Shown here piece by piece: positions 17,375 to 25,891 of a DNA stretch of 37,366 nt. Below the pieces are notes generated by a model. The model did not search any database, was not told the DNA's origin, and was given only the letters and a program-made list of their open reading frames with translations. Source of the DNA: Ignavibacteriota bacterium. Its GTDB lineage: Bacteria > Bacteroidota > Ignavibacteria > UBA10030. Both the position numbers and the translations under genes were made by a program. The stretch's first letter is position 1; every line of letters begins with the position of its first letter. Location of the stretch: positions 1-37,366 of the forward strand of contig PMML01000113.1 in NCBI GenBank assembly GCA_003162695.1, given 5' to 3'.

Positions 17375-19930
17375 CTACTTTGTTCCTTCTTCAACAAGAT
17401 CGTCGGTTTCTTTTTTGCTTTGATAAATTGCCCAGCCGATAGCAGTCGCGGCAACCACCGCAACAACGATACCGGTTAAAAGATCTGTTCCGCAAATGTT
17501 CGGTTTCGTAATATTGAATTTTAAAACCAATCCAAGCGTAAGCAAGCTGACCATATTCATAACCTTGATAAGCGGGTTAAGCGCAGGTCCTGCAGTATCT
17601 TTTAATGGATCGCCGACCGTATCACCGGTAACAGCGGCTTTATGCGCCTCTGAACCTTTACCGCCGTACAAGCCGTCTTCAATCATTTTCTTAGCATTAT
17701 CCCAGGCACCGCCGGCGTTTGCCATAAACACGGCGAGCAGCTGGCCAACAAGGATCGTTCCGGCAAGGAATCCGCCAAGCGCGTATGGTCCAAGTATGAA
17801 TCCGACCAGAATCGGAGTCATGATAGCGAGAAGGCCCGGTCCGATGAGTTCTTTTTGAGCGGTGTTCGTGCAAATATCGACCACACGCCCGTAATCCGGT
17901 TTTTTGGTGCCATTCCAGATTTCTGGATCGTGGAATTGAATGCGGCATTCTTTGACAATCCAGAATGCGGCACGACCGACGGCTCGAATCAGCATTCCGC
18001 TGAAGAGGAACGGCACTGCGCCGCCAAGCATGAATCCGATAAACACAGTCGGATTAGCAACAGTAATCTTACCGGCTTCTTCCAAATATTGTGAAATCTG
18101 CATCAGGTTAATTTTATCTTCGCTGCCGACGGCAATGACGGCGATGAAACTTGCAAAGAGCGAGACAGCTGCGATAACGGCTGAACCGATGGCAATACCT
18201 TTGGTTTCAGCTTTCGTCGTGTTGCCGACGGCATCGAGATCGGCAAGAATTTGCCGGGCGCGTTTATAACTGCCCGGTTTTTCTTTTTCCATCTCATCTT
18301 TGTCGTAACCCATTTCGCCGATACCATTCGCATTATCTGCTACCGGTCCGAACACGTCCATCGAAATGGTGTTGCCCGTCAGCGTCAACATACCGATACC
18401 GGTCATTGCCACGCCGTAGGCGATGAAGAGAGGAGGAGTGCCTGCATAGACCAGCACGGAGAGGAAAATTGCAACGGCAATAACAACGATTGCCGCAACG
18501 GTGCTTTCATAGCCGAGTGCAATTCCTTGAATAATGTTTGTTGCATGTCCTGTTGTACAGGCTTTCGCCAATCCCTTGACGGGCGAATGACTGGTATGCG
18601 TATAATAGCTGGTCACCTTGTTCAACGCTACGGCAAGAAAAATACCAATCATGCAGGTAAGGGCCGGACGCAGATCGAGATTCGGGATACCGAAATTTGC
18701 AATCCAGGGAAGCGAAATCGGCGTACCGTCGGCATGAAAGAATCCTGCAACTGCTGTCGGGTTGCTTGCAAAGTATGCTGCATCAAAATAGAGATAGCCG
18801 AATCCGAGTGCGACAAATCCAACGATACTGATTATAGAACCGATCCAGAATCCGCGGTGCACGCTTTTGAGAGCGGTATCTGAAGTATCGTCGGCGCCGG
18901 CTTTTACCGTATAAGTGCTGATGATGGAACCAAGAACGCCGATACCGCGGACGAGTAAGGGGAATATAACGCCCTTGTGCCCGAACGTTGCTAAACCGAG
19001 AATCATGGCGGCTACGATTGTGACTTCATAACTTTCAAAAATATCCGCTGCCATACCGGCGCAATCGCCGACGTTATCGCCGACGTTATCGGCAATTGTG
19101 GCTGCGTTGCGCGGATCGTCTTCCGGAATATCTTTTTCTATTTTACCGACAAGATCGGCGCCGACGTCTGCGGCTTTCGTGTAGATACCGCCGCCGACGC
19201 GCATAAACAATGCGATGAGTGTTCCGCCGAATCCGAATCCCAACAGGGCTTCGTATGCATGTTCACCGAACATCATGAAGATCAATGTTCCGCCAAGCAG
19301 ACCCAAACCGTCTGTAAGCATACCGGTGATAGTACCTGTGCGGTAACCGAGTTGAAGCGCTTCGCCGTAACTGCGTTTGGCGGCTGTTGCAACGCGAAGG
19401 TTTCCCTGCGTCGCAAGGCGCATACCGACAAATCCCACGAGGAAGCTGAAGATTGATCCGACAAGGAACGCGCCTGAACGTCCCCAGCGGAATGCATCGA
19501 TCGATCCCGTATAGGAAAAATAAAGGAACAGCGTTATAATAATGATCAATGGTCCGATCTTCTTAAACTGTGCTTTGAGATAGGCGTTTGAGCCTTCACG
19601 CACAGCGGCTGCAATCTCCTGCATTTTCTTCGTGCCTTGATCGGCTTTGCGCACTTGCTTGACAAGCATAAGTGCATAGAGCAAACCGGCAATGGCAATA
19701 CCGAGCACCGTAAGAAGTCCATAGATTTCAATGGGTTTAAAGTTGCTCTCGCTGCCGAACAGAGCAAACGGGCTGAATGATTCTTGCGCAACCGATGGTT
19801 CGTTGCTTTGGGTGTGGCCGGTGTATGGCATGAAGACATACGCAGCGACAAAAAAGATCATCATGGCCGCGAGATAGTTTCTTCGCGCACCACGAGAACT
19901 TGAAGCAATGATATTTCTCAGTTTATTCAT
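17375..19930 (-). CDS. hppA: Membrane-bound proton-translocating pyrophosphatase
   Basis: This 851-residue integral membrane enzyme couples PPi hydrolysis to ion pumping. The catalytic signature DVGADLVGKIEKDIPEDD lies at 255-272, followed by DNVGDNVGDCAGMAAD near 281-296. The segment GNTTKAETKG (569-578) carries Lys573, where potassium-dependent enzymes have Ala. That points to a potassium-independent form, and hence proton rather than sodium pumping; this is inferred from the family rule. The protein is longer than the usual 680-770 residues. It has an N-terminal extension with a signal-peptide-like hydrophobic segment (about 19-36, ending near GHTQS) and an extra loop near 385-410. AGGAT precedes the ATG. 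It is probably a single-gene transcript. Confidence 0.94.
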   Translation of the reverse strand: MNKLRNIIASSSRGARRNYLAAMMIFFVAAYVFMPYTGHTQSNEPSVAQESFSPFALFGSESNFKPIEIYGLLTVLGIAIAGLLYALMLVKQVRKADQGTKKMQEIAAAVREGSNAYLKAQFKKIGPLIIIITLFLYFSYTGSIDAFRWGRSGAFLVGSIFSFLVGFVGMRLATQGNLRVATAAKRSYGEALQLGYRTGTITGMLTDGLGLLGGTLIFMMFGEHAYEALLGFGFGGTLIALFMRVGGGIYTKAADVGADLVGKIEKDIPEDDPRNAATIADNVGDNVGDCAGMAADIFESYEVTIVAAMILGLATFGHKGVIFPLLVRGIGVLGSIISTYTVKAGADDTSDTALKSVHRGFWIGSIISIVGFVALGFGYLYFDAAYFASNPTAVAGFFHADGTPISLPWIANFGIPNLDLRPALTCMIGIFLAVALNKVTSYYTHTSHSPVKGLAKACTTGHATNIIQGIALGYESTVAAIVVIAVAIFLSVLVYAGTPPLFIAYGVAMTGIGMLTLTGNTISMDVFGPVADNANGIGEMGYDKDEMEKEKPGSYKRARQILADLDAVGNTTKAETKGIAIGSAVIAAVSLFASFIAVIAVGSEDKINLMQISQYLEEAGKITVANPTVFIGFMLGGAVPFLFSGMLIRAVGRAAFWIVKECRIQFHDPEIWNGTKKPDYGRVVDICTNTAQKELIGPGLLAIMTPILVGFILGPYALGGFLAGTILVGQLLAVFMANAGGAWDNAKKMIEDGLYGGKGSEAHKAAVTGDTVGDPLKDTAGPALNPLIKVMNMVSLLTLGLVLKFNITKPNICGTDLLTGIVVAVVAATAIGWAIYQSKKETDDLVEEGTK

Positions 19931-20371
19931 GTAAACATCCTGAATTTAGTGATTATGTGGTTTACTGTTGAAAAGAACTATTTTTATATCAGGGAAAACT
20001 TTTTTTTCGCGTCAGAGTTTTGTTTAAAAACAATAATTCCAATTTTCCCTCAATATTTAAAATCCCTCCATCTTTCCAAAAAATCAAGCCTTTTTTTATT
20101 AATTTTTTAAGTCTTTCTGTGGAGAGATTTTAAAATGCATAAAAATACAAAATCCGAGGTCTGCAGCGATTCGATGTGCCGCCTGAAAAATCCGGTCCGG
20201 CAAGGAGGCATTCGCCAGGATGGTGGAGGAACATTATTGCCATACATCATTTCCCGGAATTTTGATTGTCCTCGAAAACCGTTCTTGAATTGATCCGCCA
20301 ATGGATCCGGCTGTTGCAGGTTATCGCGGTGATTTTTTTACATCTTTTCTAAGTTTTTTTGCCGTAGTCTC
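19931..20371. other. Intergenic region between hppA and the trp promoter
   Basis: These roughly 440 bp hold the hppA leader and promoter. The segment 19990-20115 is AT-rich with T-tracts. A 52-codon plus-strand ORF (20135-20293) has GGAGAG 8 nt before its ATG but no recognisable sequence; I do not call it a gene. No hairpin or RNA family was recognised. Confidence 0.4.
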
Positions 20372-20400
20372 TTGACAATGAAATGATAATTTACTATAGT
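20372..20400 (+). promoter_or_regulatory. Promoter of the trp operon
   Basis: A perfect TTGACA (20372-20377) is separated by 17 nt from TATAGT (20395-20400). Transcription should start near 20406-20408, which coincides with the leader-peptide ATG at 20407. This is the best sigma70-type promoter in the window. Confidence 0.85.
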
Positions 20401-20406
20401 AAAGTT

Positions 20407-20487
20407 ATGATTATACATGAATTATACAATCGGTTCGAGAACAAGGCTTGGTGGTGGTGGCGTCGGTCTGCGCTTCCGCTCGTATAA
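20407..20487 (+). CDS. trpL: Trp leader peptide with four consecutive Trp codons
   Basis: A 26-codon ORF begins MIIHELYNRF and ends KAWWWWRRSALPLV before TAA. The four TGG codons in a row (20449-20460) are the classic sensor of charged tRNA-Trp. The ORF lies between a near-consensus promoter and an intrinsic terminator, directly before trpB2. It is too short for the ORF track, which instead shows a 107-codon ORF in another frame (20417-20740). There is no room for a ribosome site because the predicted transcript starts at the ATG, so leaderless translation is likely. No other normal start codon exists in this frame upstream of the Trp run. Confidence 0.9.
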   Translation: MIIHELYNRFENKAWWWWRRSALPLV

Positions 20488-20547
20488 TTCGTATCTAAAG
20501 AATTTAAAAGAAGGTGGAAACGTAGACGTAACGGTTCCGCCTTTTTT
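20449..20547 (+). promoter_or_regulatory. Trp attenuator (competing hairpins 1:2, 2:3, 3:4)
   Basis: Segment 1 covers the Trp codons (GGTGGCG) and can pair with segment 2 (CGCTTCC, one mismatch). Segment 2 (TTCCGCT) can instead pair with segment 3 (GGTGGAA). Segment 3 pairs with segment 4 to form the terminator. A ribosome stalled on the Trp codons would free segment 2 to form 2:3 and prevent termination. With enough Trp, the ribosome reaches the stop codon, covers segment 2, and the terminator forms. Pairings were found by eye. Confidence 0.8.
20511..20547 (+). terminator. Attenuator terminator of the trp operon
   Basis: AAGGTGGAAACG pairs with CGGTTCCGCCTT: 11 of 12 positions, including one G-U pair, with a 9-nt loop. 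TTTTTT follows, part of it in the stem. It lies 24 nt after the leader stop codon. Confidence 0.88.
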
Positions 20548-20687
20548 GTTGTACCTGCCCGCAAAAAATCGTGAGAACCGCACTTACGAACCATTTTCAT
20601 CAAAAATTTTTATAATCAACGATGCACCCCCGGACAACGGAGCGCTGTCCCGGAAGTACAAAAATCATAAACTCAATGGAGGAATCT

Positions 20688-21989
20688 ATGCAAAGAAAAA
20701 TCATGCTCGAAGAAAAAGACATTCCGTCGCATTATTATAACATCCTGGCGGATCTTCCCAATCCGCTGGAGCCGGATCTTCATCCGGGAACCAAACAACC
20801 CGTCGGTCCGCAGGATCTTGCGCCGCTTTTTCCTATGGAATTGATCAAGCAGGAAGTCGGAACAGAGCGGTTCGTTCCCATACCGGACTCGGTACGCGAT
20901 GCGTATTCGCTCTATCGCCCGACGCCGTTGTATCGCGCTTACGAATTGGAGCGCGCATTGGATACTCCGGCGCATATCTATTATAAATATGAGGGAGTCA
21001 GTCCGGCCGGCAGCCATAAGCTGAATACTGCGCTGGCACAAGTATATTATAATAAAGAGCAGGGAGTTAAGCGTCTTGCAACGGAGACCGGCGCAGGCCA
21101 GTGGGGAAGTTCTCTGGCATTCGCATGCCAGCGGTTCGGATTGCAATGCAAGGTGTATATGGTCAAAGTAAGCTATGAGCAGAAACCGTATCGGCGTTCC
21201 ATGATCCAATTATGGGGAGGTGAAGTCGTAGCAAGTCCGAGTAATGAGACCAATGCCGGACGCGCAGTGCTGGCGAAAAATCCGAATTCCAGAGGCAGCC
21301 TCGGTATCGCCATCAGCGAAGCGGTTGAAGATGCGGCGGGCAGAGAAGATACGAAGTACGCGCTCGGCAGCGTGCTCAATCACGTTCTGCTCCATCAGAC
21401 AATTATCGGTCAGGAAGCAAAGAAACAAATGGAAATAGCCGGCGAGTATCCGGATCTTGTGATTGCATGCGTAGGCGGCGGTTCGAATTTCGGCGGAATC
21501 GCTCTGCCGTTTATTAAGGACAAAATTGAAGGGAAAAAACTGCGTGCTATTGCCGTCGAACCGGCTTCATGTCCGACGCTGACCAAAGGAGAATACCGCT
21601 ACGACTTCGGCGATGTTGCAGGAATGACGCCGCTCCTGCCGATGTATACGCTTGGTTCGGATTTTATGCCTCCATCGATCCATGCAGGCGGATTGCGTTA
21701 TCATGGAATGTCACCGATTATCAGCCGATTGTATCTGGACAAGCTTATTGAGGCGCAGGCTTATGAACAAACCAACGTGTTCGAGGCTGCCGTCCAATTT
21801 GCGCGCACGGAAGGAATTATTCCTGCGCCGGAATCGGCCCATGCGATACTTTCCGCTGTCGTAGAAGCAAAGAAAGCAAAAGCGGAAGGAACGAAGAAGG
21901 TCATATTGTTCAACTTGAGCGGTCATGGGCATTTTGATATGAGCGCCTACGATGCATACTTCTCCGGAAAACTTGGAAACGGTCAATAA
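20688..21989 (+). CDS. trpB2: Tryptophan synthase beta chain, TrpB2 type
   Basis: This PLP enzyme of the TrpB2 branch condenses serine with indole. TrpB2 proteins are longer and differ from canonical TrpB at the alpha-subunit interface. In the 433-residue product the PLP lysine is Lys111 (GSHKLNTA). ETGAGQWGS holds the catalytic Glu, and [10 protein letters not shown] is the phosphate-binding loop. The long N-terminus ([18 protein letters not shown]) is typical of TrpB2. The ORF-track start at 20622 is too early: GGAGG lies 5 nt before the ATG at 20688. It is the first structural gene after the attenuator, and trpE follows after 47 nt. The operon also has a canonical trpB; TrpB2 may work alone as an indole scavenger. 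Confidence 0.93.
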   Translation: MQRKIMLEEKDIPSHYYNILADLPNPLEPDLHPGTKQPVGPQDLAPLFPMELIKQEVGTERFVPIPDSVRDAYSLYRPTPLYRAYELERALDTPAHIYYKYEGVSPAGSHKLNTALAQVYYNKEQGVKRLATETGAGQWGSSLAFACQRFGLQCKVYMVKVSYEQKPYRRSMIQLWGGEVVASPSNETNAGRAVLAKNPNSRGSLGIAISEAVEDAAGREDTKYALGSVLNHVLLHQTIIGQEAKKQMEIAGEYPDLVIACVGGGSNFGGIALPFIKDKIEGKKLRAIAVEPASCPTLTKGEYRYDFGDVAGMTPLLPMYTLGSDFMPPSIHAGGLRYHGMSPIISRLYLDKLIEAQAYEQTNVFEAAVQFARTEGIIPAPESAHAILSAVVEAKKAKAEGTKKVILFNLSGHGHFDMSAYDAYFSGKLGNGQ

Positions 21990-21997
21990 TGATGCGA

Positions 21998-22026
21998 TGC
22001 AGGGGTGAGCGATCCTCACCCCTGCA
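21998..22026 (+). repeat. Perfect hairpin between trpB2 and trpE
   Basis: TGCAGGGGTGAG and CTCACCCCTGCA form a perfect 12-bp stem with a 5-nt loop. No T-tract follows, so it is not a standard terminator. It ends 10 nt before the trpE ATG and could affect trpE ribosome access, protect mRNA ends, or be a dispersed palindromic repeat. Confidence 0.8.
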
Positions 22027-22036
22027 CAATGGATGA

Positions 22037-23533
22037 ATGATGATAACTTTTGAACAATTTAAAGAAGCGAGCACGCGCTACAATGTCCTCCCGCTGATGC
22101 GGACGGTGCTGGCCGATTTGCATACACCGGTGTCGTTGTATCTTGCCTTTCGGAACGGAAAGGCAAATTCTTTTTTACTGGAAAGCGTAGAACCGAGCGA
22201 GCGCATCGGACGGTTTTCGTTCGTCGGGGGGGATCCGCTTCTTCTCGTTACGGCAAATGACGGAGAAGTTACGATACGTTCGCATTCCGGAACGGAAACA
22301 CGCCGTGCGACGATCTTCGAGGTTCTGAAGCAGCTTGCTTCCGGGTTTCGGCAAATGCCGGTTCCGGAGTGGGAAGGCCTGAACGGAGGATTCATAGGCT
22401 ACATCGGATACGATTGTGTCGCACAGTTCGAACGAATCCCGCTGCAGAAAAAAACTCTGCCGGCTCCCGCCGATGCTCTTTTCGGATTGTTTGCATCGGT
22501 CGTAAAGTTCGATCATCGAAGACATTTGATTACGCTTATTCATAATGTGATCCTCGATCCCGAAAAAGATATCAGACAGCAATACGACGACGGCTGTGTG
22601 AAGATAGAGGAAATGATGTCGCATGTAAACAGCAATGTCCAGCCGGCGGAAACTTTTCAATGTGCGGTTCCGCATCCGGATTCCGGCGACAAACAGCGGT
22701 TTTGCAGTATCGTCGAACGGGCGAAGCATTCTATCCATGAAGGCGATATTTTTCAGGTCGTACTTTCCCGCAAAGTGTCTCTGAAGTATTCAGGCGATCC
22801 ATTCCCTGTTTACCGTGCGCTGCGTCTGATCAATCCCTCTCCGTATCTCTTCTTTATGGATTTCGATGCAGTAAAGCTGATCGGCTCATCGCCGGAAATA
22901 CTCGTGCGCGTTCAACGCCGCCATATAGAAGTCTTCCCGATTGCCGGCACACGCAAGCGCGGTGCTGCGGAAGAGGAGGATAACCGTCTTGAGCGCGAGT
23001 TAATGGCGGATGAAAAGGAATTGGCGGAGCATCACATGCTGATCGATCTTGGGCGGAATGATGTCGGGCGTGTGAGCGAATTCGGGAGTGTTCACGTTCC
23101 CGTGCAAAAAAGAGTAGACCGGTATTCTCATGTGATGCATATCGTTTCGGAAGTGCACGGTACACTGCGTTCGGATTTAACCGGCATCGATGCGCTGCAG
23201 GCATGTTTTCCGGCCGGTACGGTTTCCGGGGCGCCGAAGGTACGTGCCATGGAAATTATTGCCGAACTTGAACAGAACCGGCGCGGCATCTATGCCGGAG
23301 CTGCAGGTTATATCGGTTTCGACGAAACTATCGATATGTGCATTGCAATCCGTACCATTGTTGCAGCGGGAGACACTTTGAATGTGCAGGCAGGCGCCGG
23401 CATCGTAGCAGATTCTGTGCCGGAGAACGAGTTTCATGAAACGTACGCGAAATCCGCCGCACTGCTGGATGCAATAAAACTTGCTGCCGGAGATTTCGAT
23501 ATGGAGATTTTGACAAAACAAGGTGATGCATGA
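22037..23533 (+). CDS. trpE: Anthranilate synthase component I
   Basis: It converts chorismate to anthranilate using ammonia supplied by TrpG. In this 498-residue protein the N-terminal domain has SFLLESVE near residue 45; the LLES motif is the feedback tryptophan site, so allosteric inhibition is expected. The chorismate-binding half has IAGTRKRG, ELMADEKELAEHHMLIDLGR and FPAGTVSGAPK, all intact. Two ATGs are adjacent (22037 and 22040); GGATGA is the only weak ribosome site. The stop overlaps the trpG start by 4 nt (ATGA), giving translational coupling with its amidotransferase partner. Confidence 0.96.
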   Translation: MMITFEQFKEASTRYNVLPLMRTVLADLHTPVSLYLAFRNGKANSFLLESVEPSERIGRFSFVGGDPLLLVTANDGEVTIRSHSGTETRRATIFEVLKQLASGFRQMPVPEWEGLNGGFIGYIGYDCVAQFERIPLQKKTLPAPADALFGLFASVVKFDHRRHLITLIHNVILDPEKDIRQQYDDGCVKIEEMMSHVNSNVQPAETFQCAVPHPDSGDKQRFCSIVERAKHSIHEGDIFQVVLSRKVSLKYSGDPFPVYRALRLINPSPYLFFMDFDAVKLIGSSPEILVRVQRRHIEVFPIAGTRKRGAAEEEDNRLERELMADEKELAEHHMLIDLGRNDVGRVSEFGSVHVPVQKRVDRYSHVMHIVSEVHGTLRSDLTGIDALQACFPAGTVSGAPKVRAMEIIAELEQNRRGIYAGAAGYIGFDETIDMCIAIRTIVAAGDTLNVQAGAGIVADSVPENEFHETYAKSAALLDAIKLAAGDFDMEILTKQGDA

Positions 23534-24099
23534 TTTTTGTCCTGGATAATTACGATTCGTTTACTTATAACCTTGTGCAGGTTGCCGGCAGCTTTACCAG
23601 GGATATAAAAGTCTTTCGCAATGATGCCATAGACATCGGAGCAATCAAAAGAATGCACCCGCGCGGCATCATCATTTCTCCGGGACCCGGCCGTCCGGAG
23701 CAGGCGGGCATTACGATGGATATTATCGGTGTTCTGGGGAGCACGATTCCGATTCTTGGCGTATGCCTCGGACATCAGGCAATCGGCGCTGTTTTCGGAG
23801 GAACGGTTACCTATGCACCGGAACTTGTGCATGGAAAAACATCGCGGATACGTCATAACGGTCAGGGAATTTTTGCAGGAGTCCCGGATCCTTTCGATGC
23901 AGGCCGGTACCACTCGCTTGTCGTTGCACGCGATCGCCTGCCCGATGAGCTCGAAGTCACGGCGCATACCGATGACGGGTTGATCATGGCGATGCGGCAC
24001 AGGAAATTTCCAATATGCGGCGTGCAATTTCATCCCGAATCCATATTGACGCCTGCGGGGAAAATAATTATTCAAAACTGGTTAGGGACCCTTCCATGA
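23530..24099 (+). CDS. trpG: Anthranilate synthase component II (glutamine amidotransferase)
   Basis: This class I glutamine amidotransferase feeds ammonia to TrpE. The 189-residue protein has the oxyanion motif ISPGPGRPEQAG near 49-60, nucleophile Cys79 in GVCLGHQ, and the His-Glu pair in GVQFHPES near the C-terminus. Length is standard for a stand-alone domain, not fused to TrpD or TrpE. It overlaps trpE and trpD by 4 nt each. In many bacteria this subunit also serves p-aminobenzoate synthesis. No pab gene is visible in the window, so that cannot be judged. Confidence 0.95.
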   Translation: MIFVLDNYDSFTYNLVQVAGSFTRDIKVFRNDAIDIGAIKRMHPRGIIISPGPGRPEQAGITMDIIGVLGSTIPILGVCLGHQAIGAVFGGTVTYAPELVHGKTSRIRHNGQGIFAGVPDPFDAGRYHSLVVARDRLPDELEVTAHTDDGLIMAMRHRKFPICGVQFHPESILTPAGKIIIQNWLGTLP

Positions 24100-25109
24100 A
24101 ATACTACATAGAAAAATGCCTCCACGGCGAACATCTGACGACTGAAGAAGCGTCTCGTGCGCTCGATATTATCATGAGCGGCAGCGCTGCGGACGTTCAA
24201 ATTGCCGGATTGCTTGTTGCGCTCAGAGCGAAAGGCGAAACAATAGATGAGATCGTCGGGTTTGCACAAACAATGCGTTCAAAATCCATCCGTATCTCAG
24301 TTGATGATTCCACAGCAATCGATATGTGCGGCACTGGAGGGGATGGTTCGGGTACATTCAATATTTCTACCGTTGCTTCGCTTGTTGCAGCCGGGGCCGG
24401 CGTGACAGTTGCCAAACACGGAAATAAATCCGTTTCCAGCAGGTGCGGCAGTGCGGATGTGTTGGCGGAACTCGGCGTTAAAATCGATCTCACTCCGGAG
24501 AAAGCGGCGGAGAGTATCAATTCCATCGGCATCGGATTTCTTTTTGCTCCGATGTTCCATCCCGCCATGAAATACGCAGGGAAGGCGCGAACCGAACTCG
24601 GCATACAAACCATCTTCAATATTCTCGGACCTTTAACGAATCCGGCGGGAGTCGACCGGCAATTGATAGGTACTTTCAATAACACGACGGCCGAAAAACT
24701 TGCTCATGCATCCCATTCGCTCGGATCGTGTCATGTGTGCGTCGTTCACAGCAAAGATGGGGTCGATGAAGTCGTGCTTTCCGGTACGACTTCCGTTCAT
24801 GAAATGCGCCGGAAACATCCGGTGAAATCGTACGAAGTCCACGCCGGGACATTTTGTCTGCCGTCTCATGTGCTTGACGGCCTGAAAAGTAGCGGCAAAG
24901 AAGAAAATGCGCGCATTGCATTACAGGTGCTCAACGGAGATCGTTCGCCTGCCCGCGATGTCGTTGTTGCCAACGCTGCGTTCGGTCTTTACGTCTCGGG
25001 AAAAGTCGATACTATCCGGGAGGGAGTTGCGGCCGGCGAGGAATCCATCGATTCCGGAAGAGCGCTGCGCAAACTGAATCAGCTCGTCGATTTTAGCAGG
25101 ACCGCATGA
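24096..25109 (+). CDS. trpD: Anthranilate phosphoribosyltransferase
   Basis: It transfers the phosphoribosyl group of PRPP to anthranilate. The 337-residue product has the PRPP-binding motif CGTGGDGSGTFNIST and the anthranilate-side KHGNKSVSSRCGSADVLAELG, both intact. The ORF-track start at 24015 lies inside trpG. The ATG at 24096 overlaps the trpG stop as ATGA and begins MKYYIEKCLHGEHLT, the normal N-terminal helix, so I use it. It is coupled to trpC by another 4-nt overlap. Confidence 0.95.
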   Translation: MKYYIEKCLHGEHLTTEEASRALDIIMSGSAADVQIAGLLVALRAKGETIDEIVGFAQTMRSKSIRISVDDSTAIDMCGTGGDGSGTFNISTVASLVAAGAGVTVAKHGNKSVSSRCGSADVLAELGVKIDLTPEKAAESINSIGIGFLFAPMFHPAMKYAGKARTELGIQTIFNILGPLTNPAGVDRQLIGTFNNTTAEKLAHASHSLGSCHVCVVHSKDGVDEVVLSGTTSVHEMRRKHPVKSYEVHAGTFCLPSHVLDGLKSSGKEENARIALQVLNGDRSPARDVVVANAAFGLYVSGKVDTIREGVAAGEESIDSGRALRKLNQLVDFSRTA

Positions 25110-25891
25110 CGATACTTGAGAAAATACTGGCACAGAAACGAATCGAAGTAGATTTTGCAAAAACAAAATTATCGCTGAACGATCTTCGGCAGCAGCCGCT
25201 GTATACCCGGAATTGCTTTTCGCTTGCCGAAGCCCTGCGCCGCAAGAAGATAGGAATTATTGCAGAAATAAAGCGGGCATCTCCGTCCAGGGGGGTCATA
25301 CGGGAAAATTTTCTTCCAGCGGTTTTTGCCCGCGCGTATGCGGAGAACGGAGCTGCAGCGATTTCCGTCTTGACCGATGTTCAGTTTTTTCAGGGGAACC
25401 TCGGAAATTTGCGCGATATCAGGAATTGTGTTTCGCTTCCGCTCTTGAGAAAAGACTTTATCGTTGAGGAATACCAGATTCATGAAGCAAAGGCGAACGG
25501 TGCCGATGCAGTTCTGCTGATTGCCGCGGCCCTGGAAAAAAATCTTCTCTCCGATCTTCATCAAGCCGCGACGGGAATCGGACTGGAAGTGCTTGTGGAG
25601 GTACACACACAGCAGGAACTTGAAAAATTTGATTTCGGTATTGTTAAGCTTGTCGGAATCAATAACCGCAATTTAAGTACGTTCGATGTCGATGTCTCGA
25701 CATCCCTTCGGCTCAAAGAATATGTGCCAGATGGAACTCTCGTCGTCAGCGAAAGCGGAATCGAATCGGCGGATCAATTGCTCCGCTTGGCATCCGGCGG
25801 CATTCATTCTTTTCTCATCGGCGAATCGTTCATGCGGGCGGAAGATCCCGGCGCAGCGCTTCGGGCTCTGCTGGAAGAGGTGCGGTCATGA
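25106..25891 (+). CDS. trpC: Indole-3-glycerol phosphate synthase
   Basis: It closes the indole ring from carboxyphenylaminodeoxyribulose phosphate. This 261-residue TIM barrel has the catalytic lysine in AEIKRASPSRG (beta strand 1), LLRKDFIVEEYQI (second catalytic lysine) and VGINNRNLSTFDVD, all conserved. It is monofunctional, with a separate trpF following with a 4-nt overlap. Its start overlaps the trpD stop (ATGA). Confidence 0.95.
   Translation: MTILEKILAQKRIEVDFAKTKLSLNDLRQQPLYTRNCFSLAEALRRKKIGIIAEIKRASPSRGVIRENFLPAVFARAYAENGAAAISVLTDVQFFQGNLGNLRDIRNCVSLPLLRKDFIVEEYQIHEAKANGADAVLLIAAALEKNLLSDLHQAATGIGLEVLVEVHTQQELEKFDFGIVKLVGINNRNLSTFDVDVSTSLRLKEYVPDGTLVVSESGIESADQLLRLASGGIHSFLIGESFMRAEDPGAALRALLEEVRS

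Noticed and set aside
20135-20293. 52-codon plus-strand ORF with GGAGAG upstream
   Set aside because: No recognisable sequence or neighbour logic; one weak ribosome site is not enough.
20417-20740. 107-codon plus-strand ORF over the trp leader
   Set aside because: It runs through the attenuator terminator and into trpB2 in another frame. The Gly run is the frame-shifted reading of the four Trp codons.
24015-24095. Upstream start for trpD
   Set aside because: It lies inside trpG in another frame. The ATGA overlap at 24096 gives the standard TrpD N-terminus.
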